A DNA stretch of 64,000 nt from Alphaproteobacteria bacterium (GTDB taxonomy: Bacteria > Pseudomonadota > Alphaproteobacteria > ATCC43930 > CGMCC-115725), in assembly GCA_030041335.1 (NCBI GenBank), contig JASHOB010000082.1, forward strand, positions 62,001-126,000. Reading direction: 5' to 3'. Each line of letters begins with the position of its first letter. Positions within the stretch are counted from its first letter, which is position 1. Of this stretch, positions 51,999 to 60,551 are shown piece by piece. The notes beneath the pieces were generated by a model, which saw only the letters and a list, made by a program, of their open reading frames with translations, had not been told where the DNA came from and did not search any database. The translations under genes and the position numbers were made by a program.

Positions 51999-53216
51999 CT
52001 AGGGCTGGTGGATGAAAGGACATTGGCTGACCGACAGCGGCGGAAAAACGTCCCGACCGGGAATGGTGCGCACCAGCTTCAAATAGTCCCAGGGATATTT
52101 CGATTCGCTCGGAGATTTAACGCGATAAAGATCGACGTCGAAAATCGCGCGGCCGTCGGCCCGCAGCGTGGCCGGTTTGCCGGAGCGATCGAGCGTATGT
52201 GTTTTCATCCACGCCACGACCTTTTCCGGGTCAGTAGTGCCGACCGCCTTCACCGCGGTGAGATACGCCGTGACGCCGGAATAGTTCGCCGTCTGCGTGA
52301 AGTTCGGCATCTTGTGGTGCATGGCGAAGAACTTTTTGGCGTAGGCACGGGTCTCGTCGTTGCTATCCCAATAGAAATCCTGGACCAGCCAGACCCCTTG
52401 CAGCGTCTTTAATCCAAGCGCGTCGACATCGGTAAGGTTCATCAGAAACGCCGCCAGACGCTGTCTTGACGATGGCAGAATATCGAACTCGCCCGCTTGC
52501 TTGATCAGGGTGACGAGGTCACGGCCGATGGCGCCGACGCCGATGACGTCCGCCTCGCTGTGCTGCGCCTCCAGGAGGTAGGTCGTGTAATCCTCGCTGT
52601 TGGGCGGAAAGAAAATGGTTTGCACGATGCGGCCGCCATTCTTCGTTACCGCGGCCTGGGTTGCCGCCGCGACCGCTTTGCCGACCGCGTAGTCGGGCAT
52701 TATCAAGAACCAATTCTTGGCCTTTTGTTGCCGGAACGCGGCGACCATGGTGTCGGCCGTCCCTTGAGTATCGAGACCCCAATGCACCCCGGTCGGCGTG
52801 CATGCCTTGCCGGTCAGCTCAGACGTCGCAGCCACCGTCGCCAACAGCAATTTCTTCTTCTCATAGGCCATGCGCTGAATCGTGATGGCGGCGGCGGATG
52901 CCGGCACATCGACGATGACGTCGACGCCATCGACATCGTACCAATGTTGCGCCAGCGTCACCGCCAGATCGGGACGCGACTGCATATCGGCCGCGATCAC
53001 CTTGATCGGCTTGCCGAGAACCGAGCCGCCGAAATCTTGCACCGCGAGCTTGGTCGCCACTACTGAGCCGGGCCCCATGCTGCTGGCGGCGAAACTCGAA
53101 AGATCGGTCAATACGCCGATGGTCAGCTCGCGGTCGCCGGCGCGCGCCTGGAGCGAAACCGCGACGATGACGATGGCTGCGAACCGCGCGGCAAGAATTC
53201 CTGGCAGTTGGGGCAT
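51999..53216 (-). CDS. Leu/Ile/Val-type ABC substrate-binding protein
   Basis: A 405-residue periplasmic binding protein of the type I branched-chain amino acid (LivJ/K) fold. A signal peptide (GILAARFAAIVIVAVSLQARA) is followed by ELTIGVLTDLSSFAASSMGPGSVVATKLAV. Segments PDLAVTLAQHWYDVDGVDVIVDVPASAAAI and NWFLIMPDYAVGKAVA are family-typical. GGGAGGAAAGA decides ATG 53216. No livHMFG permease or ATPase genes are adjacent, so it probably uses a remote transporter; in this family aromatic and urea-type ligands are frequent. Confidence 0.93.
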   Translation of the reverse strand: MPQLPGILAARFAAIVIVAVSLQARAGDRELTIGVLTDLSSFAASSMGPGSVVATKLAVQDFGGSVLGKPIKVIAADMQSRPDLAVTLAQHWYDVDGVDVIVDVPASAAAITIQRMAYEKKKLLLATVAATSELTGKACTPTGVHWGLDTQGTADTMVAAFRQQKAKNWFLIMPDYAVGKAVAAATQAAVTKNGGRIVQTIFFPPNSEDYTTYLLEAQHSEADVIGVGAIGRDLVTLIKQAGEFDILPSSRQRLAAFLMNLTDVDALGLKTLQGVWLVQDFYWDSNDETRAYAKKFFAMHHKMPNFTQTANYSGVTAYLTAVKAVGTTDPEKVVAWMKTHTLDRSGKPATLRADGRAIFDVDLYRVKSPSESKYPWDYLKLVRTIPGRDVFPPLSVSQCPFIHQP

Positions 53217-53232
53217 TCTTTCCTCCCGGCGG

Positions 53233-53250
53233 TTTTGCATGGGCGCAAAA
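53233..53250. promoter_or_regulatory. Inverted repeat in the binding protein/GT25 divergent region
   Basis: TTTTGC (53233-53238) and GCAAAA (53245-53250) are perfect arms around ATGGGC, in the 102-bp gap between two divergent genes. A possible operator for the binding protein gene, whose start is 17 bp away. Confidence 0.35.
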
Positions 53251-53318
53251 AGTGATGGGCAGGGTCGGCGCTGTCAACCGCGGACAAGGCGGAGAACATC
53301 GATTAGATTGCCGCGTGC

Positions 53319-54122
53319 ATGGATGTTTATGTCATCAACCTTGACCGCCAGATCGAGCGAATGCGCTGGATGGAGCGCAATTTGGGCGAAGCCGGGATTG
53401 CCTTCCGGCGCGTGCGCGCCATCGATGCCACGCGCCTCGAGCCGGATTTCATCACCAGACGAACAAAGGACAACAGCCACAAGCTGACCCGGTTCGACGT
53501 CGCCGCGATCATGAGCCACCGCAAGGCGTGGCGTGCCTTGCTTCGCTCGTCGGCACCGCATTGCGTGGTTTTCGAGGACGACATCCATGTCGGCCATGGC
53601 TTTGCCGCACTGGCGGCGGCGCTCGACGCCGGCGGGGCCGCGTTTGACATCGTGAAACTGGAGAGCGTCGGCGAGCGCGTGCTGATCGACCAGGGCAGCG
53701 GCCGCGACATCGCCGGGCGGCGGCTCTGCCCGCTGCGGTCGGCCTATATGGGCGCGGCCGGGTATGTCGTCAACCGCAAGGCTGCCGCGGCGCTACTGCA
53801 GTCGACACGCAGCCTGGCGGTGCCGATCGACTGGTTCATGTTCGCCAATGACTATCTGACGCGGAACGGCCTTACGGTGTTGCAAACGGTGCCGGGCATC
53901 GTCGCGCAGGAAGAACATCTGCGGCGACTTGGCGGCGGCGAGCTCAGAAGCTGCCGGCCACCCCGCCTCGCTGGCGCCGACCGCAAAGTCAAGCGAGCGC
54001 CGATGGCAAGAGCGGCCCGCGAAGCGCTGCGGCCATTGCGCCAACTCGTCGCGGCGCTGGCCCGCTACCGACGGATGCGTGCCGAGCCGGGCCTCAGTTG
54101 GGGTCGCATCGGCTTCGAATGA
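53319..54122 (+). CDS. Glycosyltransferase family 25
   Basis: A 267-residue LPS-type glycosyltransferase of family 25. MDVYVINLDRQIERMRWMERNLGEAGI is the GT25 opening, DVAAIMSHRKAWRALL is its second block, and VFEDDIHVG carries the metal-binding acidic motif. GAAGYVVNRKAAAALL near residue 150 is also typical. It likely adds galactose or another hexose to a surface lipo-oligosaccharide. The gene converges on the DxD-type gene at 54126 with four bases between stops. Confidence 0.93.
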   Translation: MDVYVINLDRQIERMRWMERNLGEAGIAFRRVRAIDATRLEPDFITRRTKDNSHKLTRFDVAAIMSHRKAWRALLRSSAPHCVVFEDDIHVGHGFAALAAALDAGGAAFDIVKLESVGERVLIDQGSGRDIAGRRLCPLRSAYMGAAGYVVNRKAAAALLQSTRSLAVPIDWFMFANDYLTRNGLTVLQTVPGIVAQEEHLRRLGGGELRSCRPPRLAGADRKVKRAPMARAAREALRPLRQLVAALARYRRMRAEPGLSWGRIGFE

Positions 54123-54125
54123 TGC

Positions 54126-54875
54126 TTAGGCCCGACGGTGCCCCAGCGCCATCCGCCTGGTCTTAGCCGCCCGGCGCTTCAGATAGAGCAAAAACGCGCC
54201 GAGGCGAAAGCGCGGCGAATGCGCCGCCTCGTAGAGCGCGACATAGTCAATTTCCTCGCCGGCAACGACACGCGCCACCACTTGGTCCAAGATTTGGCGC
54301 AGTCCCGCGCGCCGCGTACGCCGCGCCTCGAAGAGATGGAAAACGCTGCCTTCACCGTAGAACGTGCCGTAGCCGGTAACACCCTTGCCGGCCAACTGCC
54401 ACCGCGGGATCACCACGTAATTCGGATAGAGCAATTCCACAGACACGCCATGCGAAATCGCCGCTTTGCCGATCCGCATGGCGACGTCGTTGGCGGCGTC
54501 CGGAACGGCGCTCGGCCGCCCAATCGCTTCCCAACAGCGCCGCGCCAGGCACAAAAAAGCCGGGCCGGCATAAATGAAGTCGCGTTCGGGCAGATGGCTG
54601 GCGGTTTGCGCAACCCCGAAAATCCGCCCCGCCTCGGCGGCGCTGAAAGCGCGCCCGATCGCGGTGGCCGTGAGCGGAAAGGCGTCGATGTCGACGAACA
54701 GGATCACATCGTCAGGCGCGGCCGCAGCAAGCGTTTCGTCGATCCAGACGCCATGCGCCACACCGGTCGCGTTGATCTGCTTGATGGCATAGCCGAGTTT
54801 GGCGAAGACACGGCGCTGCCCCTCGATCACCGCGGCATCAATATTGTCCCAGTACATCGAAACGATGTGACGCAA
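54126..54875 (-). CDS. Hypothetical protein with DxD motif, glycosyltransferase-like
   Basis: A 249-residue protein without signal peptide. I do not recognise the family. The phrase DDVILFVDIDAFPL (about residues 55-68) holds a DxD-like acidic triad after a beta strand, as in GT-A glycosyltransferases, and the context is glycan genes. Other features are GYGTFYGEGSVFHLFEARRTRR and a basic C-terminus (LKRRAAKTRRMALGHRR) that may associate with the membrane. The start is TTG at 54875 or ATG at 54857. A sugar-transfer role is an inference from motif and neighbours. Confidence 0.7.
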   Translation of the reverse strand: MRHIVSMYWDNIDAAVIEGQRRVFAKLGYAIKQINATGVAHGVWIDETLAAAAPDDVILFVDIDAFPLTATAIGRAFSAAEAGRIFGVAQTASHLPERDFIYAGPAFLCLARRCWEAIGRPSAVPDAANDVAMRIGKAAISHGVSVELLYPNYVVIPRWQLAGKGVTGYGTFYGEGSVFHLFEARRTRRAGLRQILDQVVARVVAGEEIDYVALYEAAHSPRFRLGAFLLYLKRRAAKTRRMALGHRRA

Positions 54876-54986
54876 ATCTTAGCGGACCCGGGTTGGCAGT
54901 GGATCAAGGTGATCGGCCAACGCCGGCTCTGTCAACGCCGCGAGCCGATCAAGGCCTCTTGCACCGGCGACCAAAACACCAAATTA

Positions 54987-55004
54987 TAGTCAGACGATCA
55001 ACTA
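54987..55004. promoter_or_regulatory. Possible Rrf2 operator with -10-like TATAGT
   Basis: TAGT (54987-54990) and ACTA (55001-55004) flank an imperfect AT-rich centre, 31 bp upstream of the Rrf2 start codon. TATAGT at 54985-54990 could be a -10 with a poorly spaced TTGCAC at 54959. It does not match the IscR type 1 site, so assignment is tentative. Confidence 0.25.
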
Positions 55005-55034
55005 AATGTGTTCGCAGATTGCTCGGTCCCAACC

Positions 55035-55472
55035 ATGCTCTCCAACAAAGCGAAATACGGGTTAAAGGCGATGTTGTATCTGGCGGCACGGCGCGACGCT
55101 CGCCCGGTCGGGATACTGGAAATTGCCGAGGATCAGAACATCCCGAAGAAATTTCTCGACGCCATTTTATTGGAATTGCGGCGCAACGGCGTGGTTTACA
55201 GCCGCAAGGGCCGCGGCGGCGGCTATGTCTTGTCGCGGCCGGCGGCAGAGATCTCGGTCGGCCGCATCATCCGGGCACTCGACGGACCGTTGGCGCCGAT
55301 CGGCTGCGCCTCGAAGACGGCTTATCGGCCATGCGCCGACTGCACCGATATCAAGGCCTGTCAGGTCCGGCGCACGATGCAGCGCGTGCGCGACGCAATG
55401 GCCGATATTCTCGACAATACCAACCTTGCCGAAATGCTGGTGATGCCGGAGGCGAAGAACCGCGTTGCCTAG
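55035..55472 (+). CDS. Rrf2 family transcriptional regulator
   Basis: A 145-residue winged-helix regulator of the Rrf2/IscR/CymR group. The opening MLSNKAKYGLKAMLYLAAR, then EIAEDQNIPKKFLDAILLELRRNGVVYSRKGRGGGY, is the family's DNA-binding domain. It has four C-terminal cysteines, Cys91-X8-Cys100-X2-Cys103-X5-Cys109, which could hold an iron-sulfur cluster, though spacing differs from IscR (three cysteines). It converges on a TauE/SafE-type exporter with a shared stop, suggesting a sulfur-related role. The ATG at 55035 is the natural start; a GTG at 55008 is also open. Confidence 0.93.
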   Translation: MLSNKAKYGLKAMLYLAARRDARPVGILEIAEDQNIPKKFLDAILLELRRNGVVYSRKGRGGGYVLSRPAAEISVGRIIRALDGPLAPIGCASKTAYRPCADCTDIKACQVRRTMQRVRDAMADILDNTNLAEMLVMPEAKNRVA

Positions 55473-56257
55473 AGGGCGAGCTTGCCGCCGACCACGAGCA
55501 GAGTGATGGCCAGCACCGTGCGCAGGATCGCGTCCGGTACACGCGATGACAGATAGCTGCCCACCACTATGCCGGGCAGCGATCCCAATACCAGCCAGCC
55601 GAGCATGACAAAATCGACCGTCCCCATCAGCCAATGGCCGGCGCCGGCGATCAGGGTCAGCGGCACCGCGTGGGCGATGTCCGAACCCACGATCTTGGCG
55701 GTCGGCAAATTGGGGTAAAGGAAAATCAGTGCCGTGATTCCAAGCGCCCCGGCGCCAACCGAAGACAATGACACCAGCACGCCGAGCGCGGTGCCCGTGG
55801 CGATGGTCAGCGCGACGGTATGATTTCCCGGCATCCTGGAGGCGACGCGGCGCGCCGCCAATCGTAAGACCTGTCGCCGCAGCATCAGGGAGATCGCGGT
55901 GAGGATCAGGGCGATGCCCAAAACCACCGAAATCAGCGGCGAGGAGTGAGAATGCGGCGAAAAATATTGCAGTGCCAAGAGTGTTAGCGCGGTGCTGGGC
56001 ATGCTGCCCAGAGCGAGGCGGCCGACGACGCGCCAGTCAACCGTGTGGTTGATGCCGTGGACGATGGTACCGCCGGTCTTGGTGACTGCGGCATAAAGCA
56101 AATCAGTGCCGACCGCGGTCGCCGGATAAATGCCAAACACCAGCACCAGGATCGGCGTCATTAATGAGCCGCCGCCTACGCCGGTCATCCCAACCAAGAT
56201 CCCGACCCCCAATCCCGCTACCACGTAAAGCGGACTGTGGCCTTGGACAGCATCCAT
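55469..56257 (-). CDS. TSUP (TauE/SafE) family membrane transporter
   Basis: A 262-residue inner-membrane protein with about eight hydrophobic helices. VVAGLGVGILVGMTGVGGGSLMTPILVLVFGI is the first TauE/SafE repeat, and GVLVSLSSVGAGALGITALIFLYP is the second, diverging copy. The family exports sulfite, sulfoacetate or related organosulfonates. The convergent Rrf2 gene ends in the same CTAG, and such regulators often respond to sulfur or iron-sulfur status, so a sulfite-type role is reasonable but not proven. Confidence 0.92.
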   Translation of the reverse strand: MDAVQGHSPLYVVAGLGVGILVGMTGVGGGSLMTPILVLVFGIYPATAVGTDLLYAAVTKTGGTIVHGINHTVDWRVVGRLALGSMPSTALTLLALQYFSPHSHSSPLISVVLGIALILTAISLMLRRQVLRLAARRVASRMPGNHTVALTIATGTALGVLVSLSSVGAGALGITALIFLYPNLPTAKIVGSDIAHAVPLTLIAGAGHWLMGTVDFVMLGWLVLGSLPGIVVGSYLSSRVPDAILRTVLAITLLVVGGKLAL

Positions 56258-56460
56258 CGAAGTGACAAACCCCTCCGCACCGGGTCCGATCCCGGTTATT
56301 TAAAGCGGCAATAGACCTTTGCCCAGCCTGTCGCTGGCGCCTGGCCAACCGCCGTTCTGTGTTGCTAAGATCATCTATGGAAGTAGTAGATTAAATCCGC
56401 GATTACAAGCAGCAAATCAACGTTTGCCGTGCCGCCGACAGGCATGGCTAAGATTGGGCC

Positions 56461-57510
56461 ATGGCCGTCATCGTCCATGCCGCCAGCTTCACCGTCGGTA
56501 TCAAAGGCGGCTTCCAGCACAACACCGCCATCAAGCTTTCCAACGGCCTGATCCGCAACGGTCATTTGGTCTTAAATTTTTCAGACCGCGACGTCGCCCG
56601 AGCCAGCTCGATCATGGGTCATAGCAAATTCGGACGCGCCGCCGTCAACCGTGCCCTTCTCGATTATTGCCGAATGCATCGGCCCGACCTCTTGCTGCTC
56701 GGCCACGCCGATCTCATCGACCCCGCGACGATAACCGGGATTCGTAACGCTGCACCCGGCCTCCGCGTGGTGCAATGGAATGTGGATCCGCTGTTTGAGC
56801 CGGAAAATGTCGCGCGCATCGAAGCCAAGCTGAGCATCGTGGATGGCACGCTGGTAACAACGGGCCCGACGGCGCTGGGGCCGTTGCGCGCCGGCGGGCG
56901 ACGCGTCGGCTTTTTGCCCAATCCCGCCGATCCATCGATCGAGCGCGGCAAGAATCATCTCAAGCCCGGGCTGCCATTCGACCTGTTCTACGCTTGCGGC
57001 CATCCGAGCCGGCCGCTGCGCCGTGTCTGCGGCAAGGACTGGGACATGGACGAATTCGTGACGGCACTGTTGGCGCAGTTGCCCGACGTGCGGCCGCTGC
57101 TTGCCGGTCTCCATGGCCGGCCGCGGCTCGCAGGCGCCGATTACCAGACCGCGCTCGAAAGCGCAGCACTCGGTCTCAATATCAGTCGGCGCGCCGACTC
57201 GCCGCTCTATTCCTCGGACCGGCTGGCGCAGATGATGGGCAATGGCATGGGTGTGCTGATCGAACGCGCAACCGGCTACGACCAATTATTCGGCGACGAT
57301 GAGATGCTGTTCTTTTCCAGCTTCGACGAATTGGTAGCGAAAATCCGCGGTGCCCTGGCGGCACCGGTCAGCCGCCAAGCCCTTGCGGCGAAGGGCCGCG
57401 ACAAATATCTCCGCCTCTTCAACGAGCGCCTGGTGGCCCGCTACCTCTTTGATTTCGCCTTCGATCAAGTTGATGCCGCGGCCTATGGCTGGCCGCCCGA
57501 TCTAATTTAA
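56461..57510 (+). CDS. Glycosyltransferase, CgeB/GT1-like
   Basis: A 349-residue protein with a GT-B-like two-domain layout. GIKGGFQHNTAIKLSNGLIRNGH and VQWNVDPLFEPEN are typical of the CgeB-like and GlycosylTransferase_1_2 group; the C-terminal half has LNISRRADSPLYSSDRLAQMMGNG, the nucleotide-sugar-binding region where Glu or Asp/Gly sits before the acceptor cleft. It probably adds a sugar to a surface glycan. It converges on the GT4 gene with a nine-base overlap. Confidence 0.85.
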   Translation: MAVIVHAASFTVGIKGGFQHNTAIKLSNGLIRNGHLVLNFSDRDVARASSIMGHSKFGRAAVNRALLDYCRMHRPDLLLLGHADLIDPATITGIRNAAPGLRVVQWNVDPLFEPENVARIEAKLSIVDGTLVTTGPTALGPLRAGGRRVGFLPNPADPSIERGKNHLKPGLPFDLFYACGHPSRPLRRVCGKDWDMDEFVTALLAQLPDVRPLLAGLHGRPRLAGADYQTALESAALGLNISRRADSPLYSSDRLAQMMGNGMGVLIERATGYDQLFGDDEMLFFSSFDELVAKIRGALAAPVSRQALAAKGRDKYLRLFNERLVARYLFDFAFDQVDAAAYGWPPDLI

Positions 57511-58596
57511 GGCCGGATCGATGGCGCGACGCATCGCGTCGAGCCGCGCCGCCCAAGGCCGAACATCGAGCGCTTCGATCGCGCGGATTCGCCCCTTCCA
57601 CTGAAAGTTCTCGCGCAGCCGATCGTCGCACGCCAACCGTCTCAGTGCCGCCGCCAACCCGGCGGCGTCCGGCGGCTCGACCAAAATTCCAGCGTCGCCG
57701 ATGATCTGAGGCGTGCCGCCGCGGCCGCTGGCGATCGTGGCACACCCGGAAGCCAACGCTTCGCGCACAGTGAGGGCGCAGGGTTCGGGCCATTGCGATG
57801 GCACCACGGCGATTGCCGCATGCGCGAACGCGCGCATTGCCGCTTCATGATTGAGGAAACCCGGCATTGATACACGGTCGCCGAGCGGTGCCATCGTTTC
57901 GACCACGTGGCGCAAATAATCGGTCCCGGCCTTTGGGCCATCCCCGATCAGGGTTGCGCGCCATGCCGGCAGGTCGGGCAAGACTTCTGACAGCGCCTGC
58001 GCCAATGGCAAAACCCCCTTTTCTCTAATGATCCGGCCGACAAAGAGGATCAAATTCTCCTTGGCTGCCGGTGTGACCGCGACGGTGTCGAAGCTCGCGG
58101 GGAGGACGACGACGCGCCCGACATGATTGGTGACGCCGTCAAGAAAGCGGTCTCGTACCCAATCGCTGACGCATATCACCAAGTGTGCATGATCAAGAAT
58201 TCGCTGCCGTTCCCGCGCCGTCCGCGCTCCGCGCATGCCTTGCGGATCGTTGTGGAACCAGAGGGAAACCGCGGTGTTTGGAAAGCGCTTCGCCAGCAGC
58301 GTGAAGGTCTCGACGCGATTGTGGACATCGATGTGGCGGGGCGGGGCTGCGGCGAGGTAATCGGCGGCACCGAGTGCGAAACCGCGGTTGCGCCGGCGCC
58401 ACCAGCGATCCTTGGCCGTGGTGGCACAGAACATAGTGGCATCGCGGGGCTCCGCCACCGGGGTGCCGAGCACTTGCGTTACCGGGCGATAGGCGGAATG
58501 ACGGACATAGGCCTCAACCACCAGCGAGATCGCGCCGAAACGGTCGAGCGCGAACGCCTCCTTGCGCGGCAGGACGATAGCGATGCGGGCGCTCAT
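57502..58596 (-). CDS. Family 4 glycosyltransferase
   Basis: A 364-residue GT-B retaining glycosyltransferase. The C-terminal Glycos_transf_1 domain has LILFVGRIIREKGVLPLAQAL, GDGPKAGTDYLRHVVE and the EX7E-type block PSQWPEPCALTVREALASGCATIAS, where the first Glu is catalytic. The N-domain is less conserved. The ATG at 58596 lies in an ATGA overlap with the GT9 gene, so the two are coupled. It is the last gene of the minus-strand glycan unit. Confidence 0.94.
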   Translation of the reverse strand: MSARIAIVLPRKEAFALDRFGAISLVVEAYVRHSAYRPVTQVLGTPVAEPRDATMFCATTAKDRWWRRRNRGFALGAADYLAAAPPRHIDVHNRVETFTLLAKRFPNTAVSLWFHNDPQGMRGARTARERQRILDHAHLVICVSDWVRDRFLDGVTNHVGRVVVLPASFDTVAVTPAAKENLILFVGRIIREKGVLPLAQALSEVLPDLPAWRATLIGDGPKAGTDYLRHVVETMAPLGDRVSMPGFLNHEAAMRAFAHAAIAVVPSQWPEPCALTVREALASGCATIASGRGGTPQIIGDAGILVEPPDAAGLAAALRRLACDDRLRENFQWKGRIRAIEALDVRPWAARLDAMRRAIDPALN

Positions 58597-59513
58597 CGCA
58601 ACAACATTGCGCGTTCGACCTCTTCAACCGGCAGCGTCGCGAGATCGTCGCGTTTGAGCCAAGCCACCGCCGGACCGCGCGGCGCTGAACGCCGCGGATC
58701 GGTGTGGTGCGACATCAGCATCAAGGTCGGCGCGCCGACAGCTGCCGCGAGAAATACTGGACCGGTATCGTTGCCAATCACCCCGTCGGCCCGCCGCGCC
58801 AAGGCCGCAAGCTCAAAGAGATCGGTGCGGCCGACAAGCTCGATGGCCGAAGGCAGCAGCGCGGTGATGCGCGATGTCGCGTCGCGATCCCCAGTTGTCC
58901 CGACCAGCACGACGCCCAATCCTCGCGCCCTCAGCCTGCCGCCCAAGGCGGCGTATGCCGCTGCTGGCCACCGCTTGTGCGGCAGATGCGGTGAACTGCC
59001 GGGCACCAGCATCACGAAGCGCGCCGGCAGAGGCAATGCCGAGATGTCGGCGTCGAACCAGGCGAGATCGGTCGGGCGCTGGGGTGGTACGCCTGCAGCG
59101 GCGAGGATGGCACGCATCGCATCGCCGTTATGTCGCAGGCCCGAGGCCTTATCGGGGACGAAGTCAGACCCGCGTGCTGTCCCTGCCCATTGCGGCCGAT
59201 GCGGGCCGGCCAGCAAATGACGATAGAGAGCGGTACGCTGACTGCATTGCAGATCATAGACGCGGCGGAAGCGCGCGCGGCGCAGCCGCCGGATCAAATC
59301 GGCGAAGGCGCGAATGTTGGATGCTTTCGGTCGTCCGTCGCACCAGACGCTACCGAACCAAGGCATCCGGGCCGCGAGCGCCGCAAATGGCGGCGTGGTC
59401 AGCAAGACCACGCCATCGCCCTGATGGTGCGCGCCGATATCGTGAAACGCATCGAGAGCCTGAATCATATCGCCCAATGCGCCGAGCTTGATCGCCAGAA
59501 CCGTGTCGTTCAC
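58593..59513 (-). CDS. Family 9 glycosyltransferase (heptosyltransferase-like)
   Basis: A 306-residue GT-B enzyme of the GT9/ADP-heptose:LPS heptosyltransferase family. The opening VLAIKLGALGDMIQALDAFHDI matches the GT9 start with its conserved Gly-Asp; VMLVPGSSPHLPHKRWPAAAYA and VIGNDTGPVFLAAAVGAPTLML are the nucleotide-sugar-binding blocks. It likely extends the lipopolysaccharide core. The start is GTG (59513), fixed by a GTGA overlap with the phosphatase stop; the upstream codons of the frame fall inside that gene. Confidence 0.94.
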   Translation of the reverse strand: MNDTVLAIKLGALGDMIQALDAFHDIGAHHQGDGVVLLTTPPFAALAARMPWFGSVWCDGRPKASNIRAFADLIRRLRRARFRRVYDLQCSQRTALYRHLLAGPHRPQWAGTARGSDFVPDKASGLRHNGDAMRAILAAAGVPPQRPTDLAWFDADISALPLPARFVMLVPGSSPHLPHKRWPAAAYAALGGRLRARGLGVVLVGTTGDRDATSRITALLPSAIELVGRTDLFELAALARRADGVIGNDTGPVFLAAAVGAPTLMLMSHHTDPRRSAPRGPAVAWLKRDDLATLPVEEVERAMLLR

Positions 59514-60127
59514 GCCACGTTGCTCAAATGGCTCACATCGTTGACGCAATCCACGCGCACGCTGCCGTCAGTGATCTCGATCTCGTTGATGGCGCACGGT
59601 TCTTGGGCCAGGCGCCAATAGGCCGACAATGGCTGATCGAGCAGTTGCAAGAGAATGGCGCGGTTGGCGGTCTCGTGGCCGACCATCACCACCACATCGT
59701 CAGGATGCCGCGCAAGTATGAACCGTATGGCATTGGCGGTGCGCGCGATTAGATCTTGCAAGGCATCGCCATTGGGAAAGCGCACGAGATGTGGTGTGGT
59801 GTACCAGGCGGCCAGCAAATCCGGCCAGGCAGCACGCACCTCGTCGATGGTCCGCCACTGCCAGGCGCCATAGTTGAAGTCAATCAGGTCCCTGATGCTC
59901 TCGCATGAGATGCCACAGGCATTGGCGATCGCCTTCCCGGTGGCGACGCAGCGCCCCATCGGGCTGGTATAGACCGAGTGCGGTTGCCAACAAGCCGCAA
60001 TCCGGGCCGCTGTCGCAGTGACCTGCGCGCGACCGCGCGCCGTCAGCGACAGTTCGGTCTGACCACGAAAGCGCCGCGGCGAGATGCCGTCAACATGGCC
60101 ATGTCGCGTCAGAATGATTTTAGTCAT
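59510..60127 (-). CDS. Histidine phosphatase family protein
   Basis: A 205-residue phosphoglycerate-mutase-type phosphatase. The phospho-acceptor His is in LTRHGHVDGI, near the second Arg in SPRRFRGQTELSLT; the second catalytic His is in VMVGHETANRAILL. Such enzymes range from alpha-ribazole phosphatase to sugar phosphatases. Being the first of three coupled genes with GT9 and GT4 points to removal of phosphate from a nucleotide-sugar precursor, as GmhB does for heptose, although GmhB belongs to a different (HAD) family. No other such precursor genes are present. Confidence 0.93.
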   Translation of the reverse strand: MTKIILTRHGHVDGISPRRFRGQTELSLTARGRAQVTATAARIAACWQPHSVYTSPMGRCVATGKAIANACGISCESIRDLIDFNYGAWQWRTIDEVRAAWPDLLAAWYTTPHLVRFPNGDALQDLIARTANAIRFILARHPDDVVVMVGHETANRAILLQLLDQPLSAYWRLAQEPCAINEIEITDGSVRVDCVNDVSHLSNVA

Positions 60128-60159
60128 CGCCCGAGATTGGCGCAGGGCGATGGGCCGCG

Positions 60160-60498
60160 CTAGTCCCCGCTTGGGCGGAAGCGATGGTCCGGTGACGGTA
60201 GACCGGAAATATCGATCGGCTGGCGCGATAGATCGTTCGGCTCGGGTGATGCCCTACCGGACGGTGCCTCGGCGTTCGACGATACGTTGCCAGTGTCGAG
60301 CGCGCGCGCACTTACCGGCGCCAAATCGCCGCCGGTTCGAAGCGTCTCCAGCACCGCCACGTCGTTCGGCAGATGTGGGGCAGTGCCGGCAAAATAGGCC
60401 GATAGCAATAGAATCATGGCGGCAAGCGCAGACAGGCCGAGACCACCCAAGAAGGCGGCGTGCCGCCACCGGCGCCACATCGCGTCGATACTGATCAT
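60160..60498 (-). CDS. Small single-pass membrane protein
   Basis: A 112-residue hypothetical protein. Residues 14-37 (AAFLGGLGLSALAAMILLLSAYF) form one membrane helix after a short basic cytoplasmic N-terminus (WRRWRH). The remainder is a low-complexity Pro/Ser/Asp-rich periplasmic tail with no recognised domain. It sits between the coiled-coil membrane protein and the phosphatase gene on the same strand, 53 and 32 bp from them, so it is probably part of that operon. Function unknown. Confidence 0.65.
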   Translation of the reverse strand: MISIDAMWRRWRHAAFLGGLGLSALAAMILLLSAYFAGTAPHLPNDVAVLETLRTGGDLAPVSARALDTGNVSSNAEAPSGRASPEPNDLSRQPIDISGLPSPDHRFRPSGD

Positions 60499-60551
60499 TC
60501 ATGGAGTGATGGCCCGGAAATACGTCGGAAATATGACTAGCCGCTCAAAAG

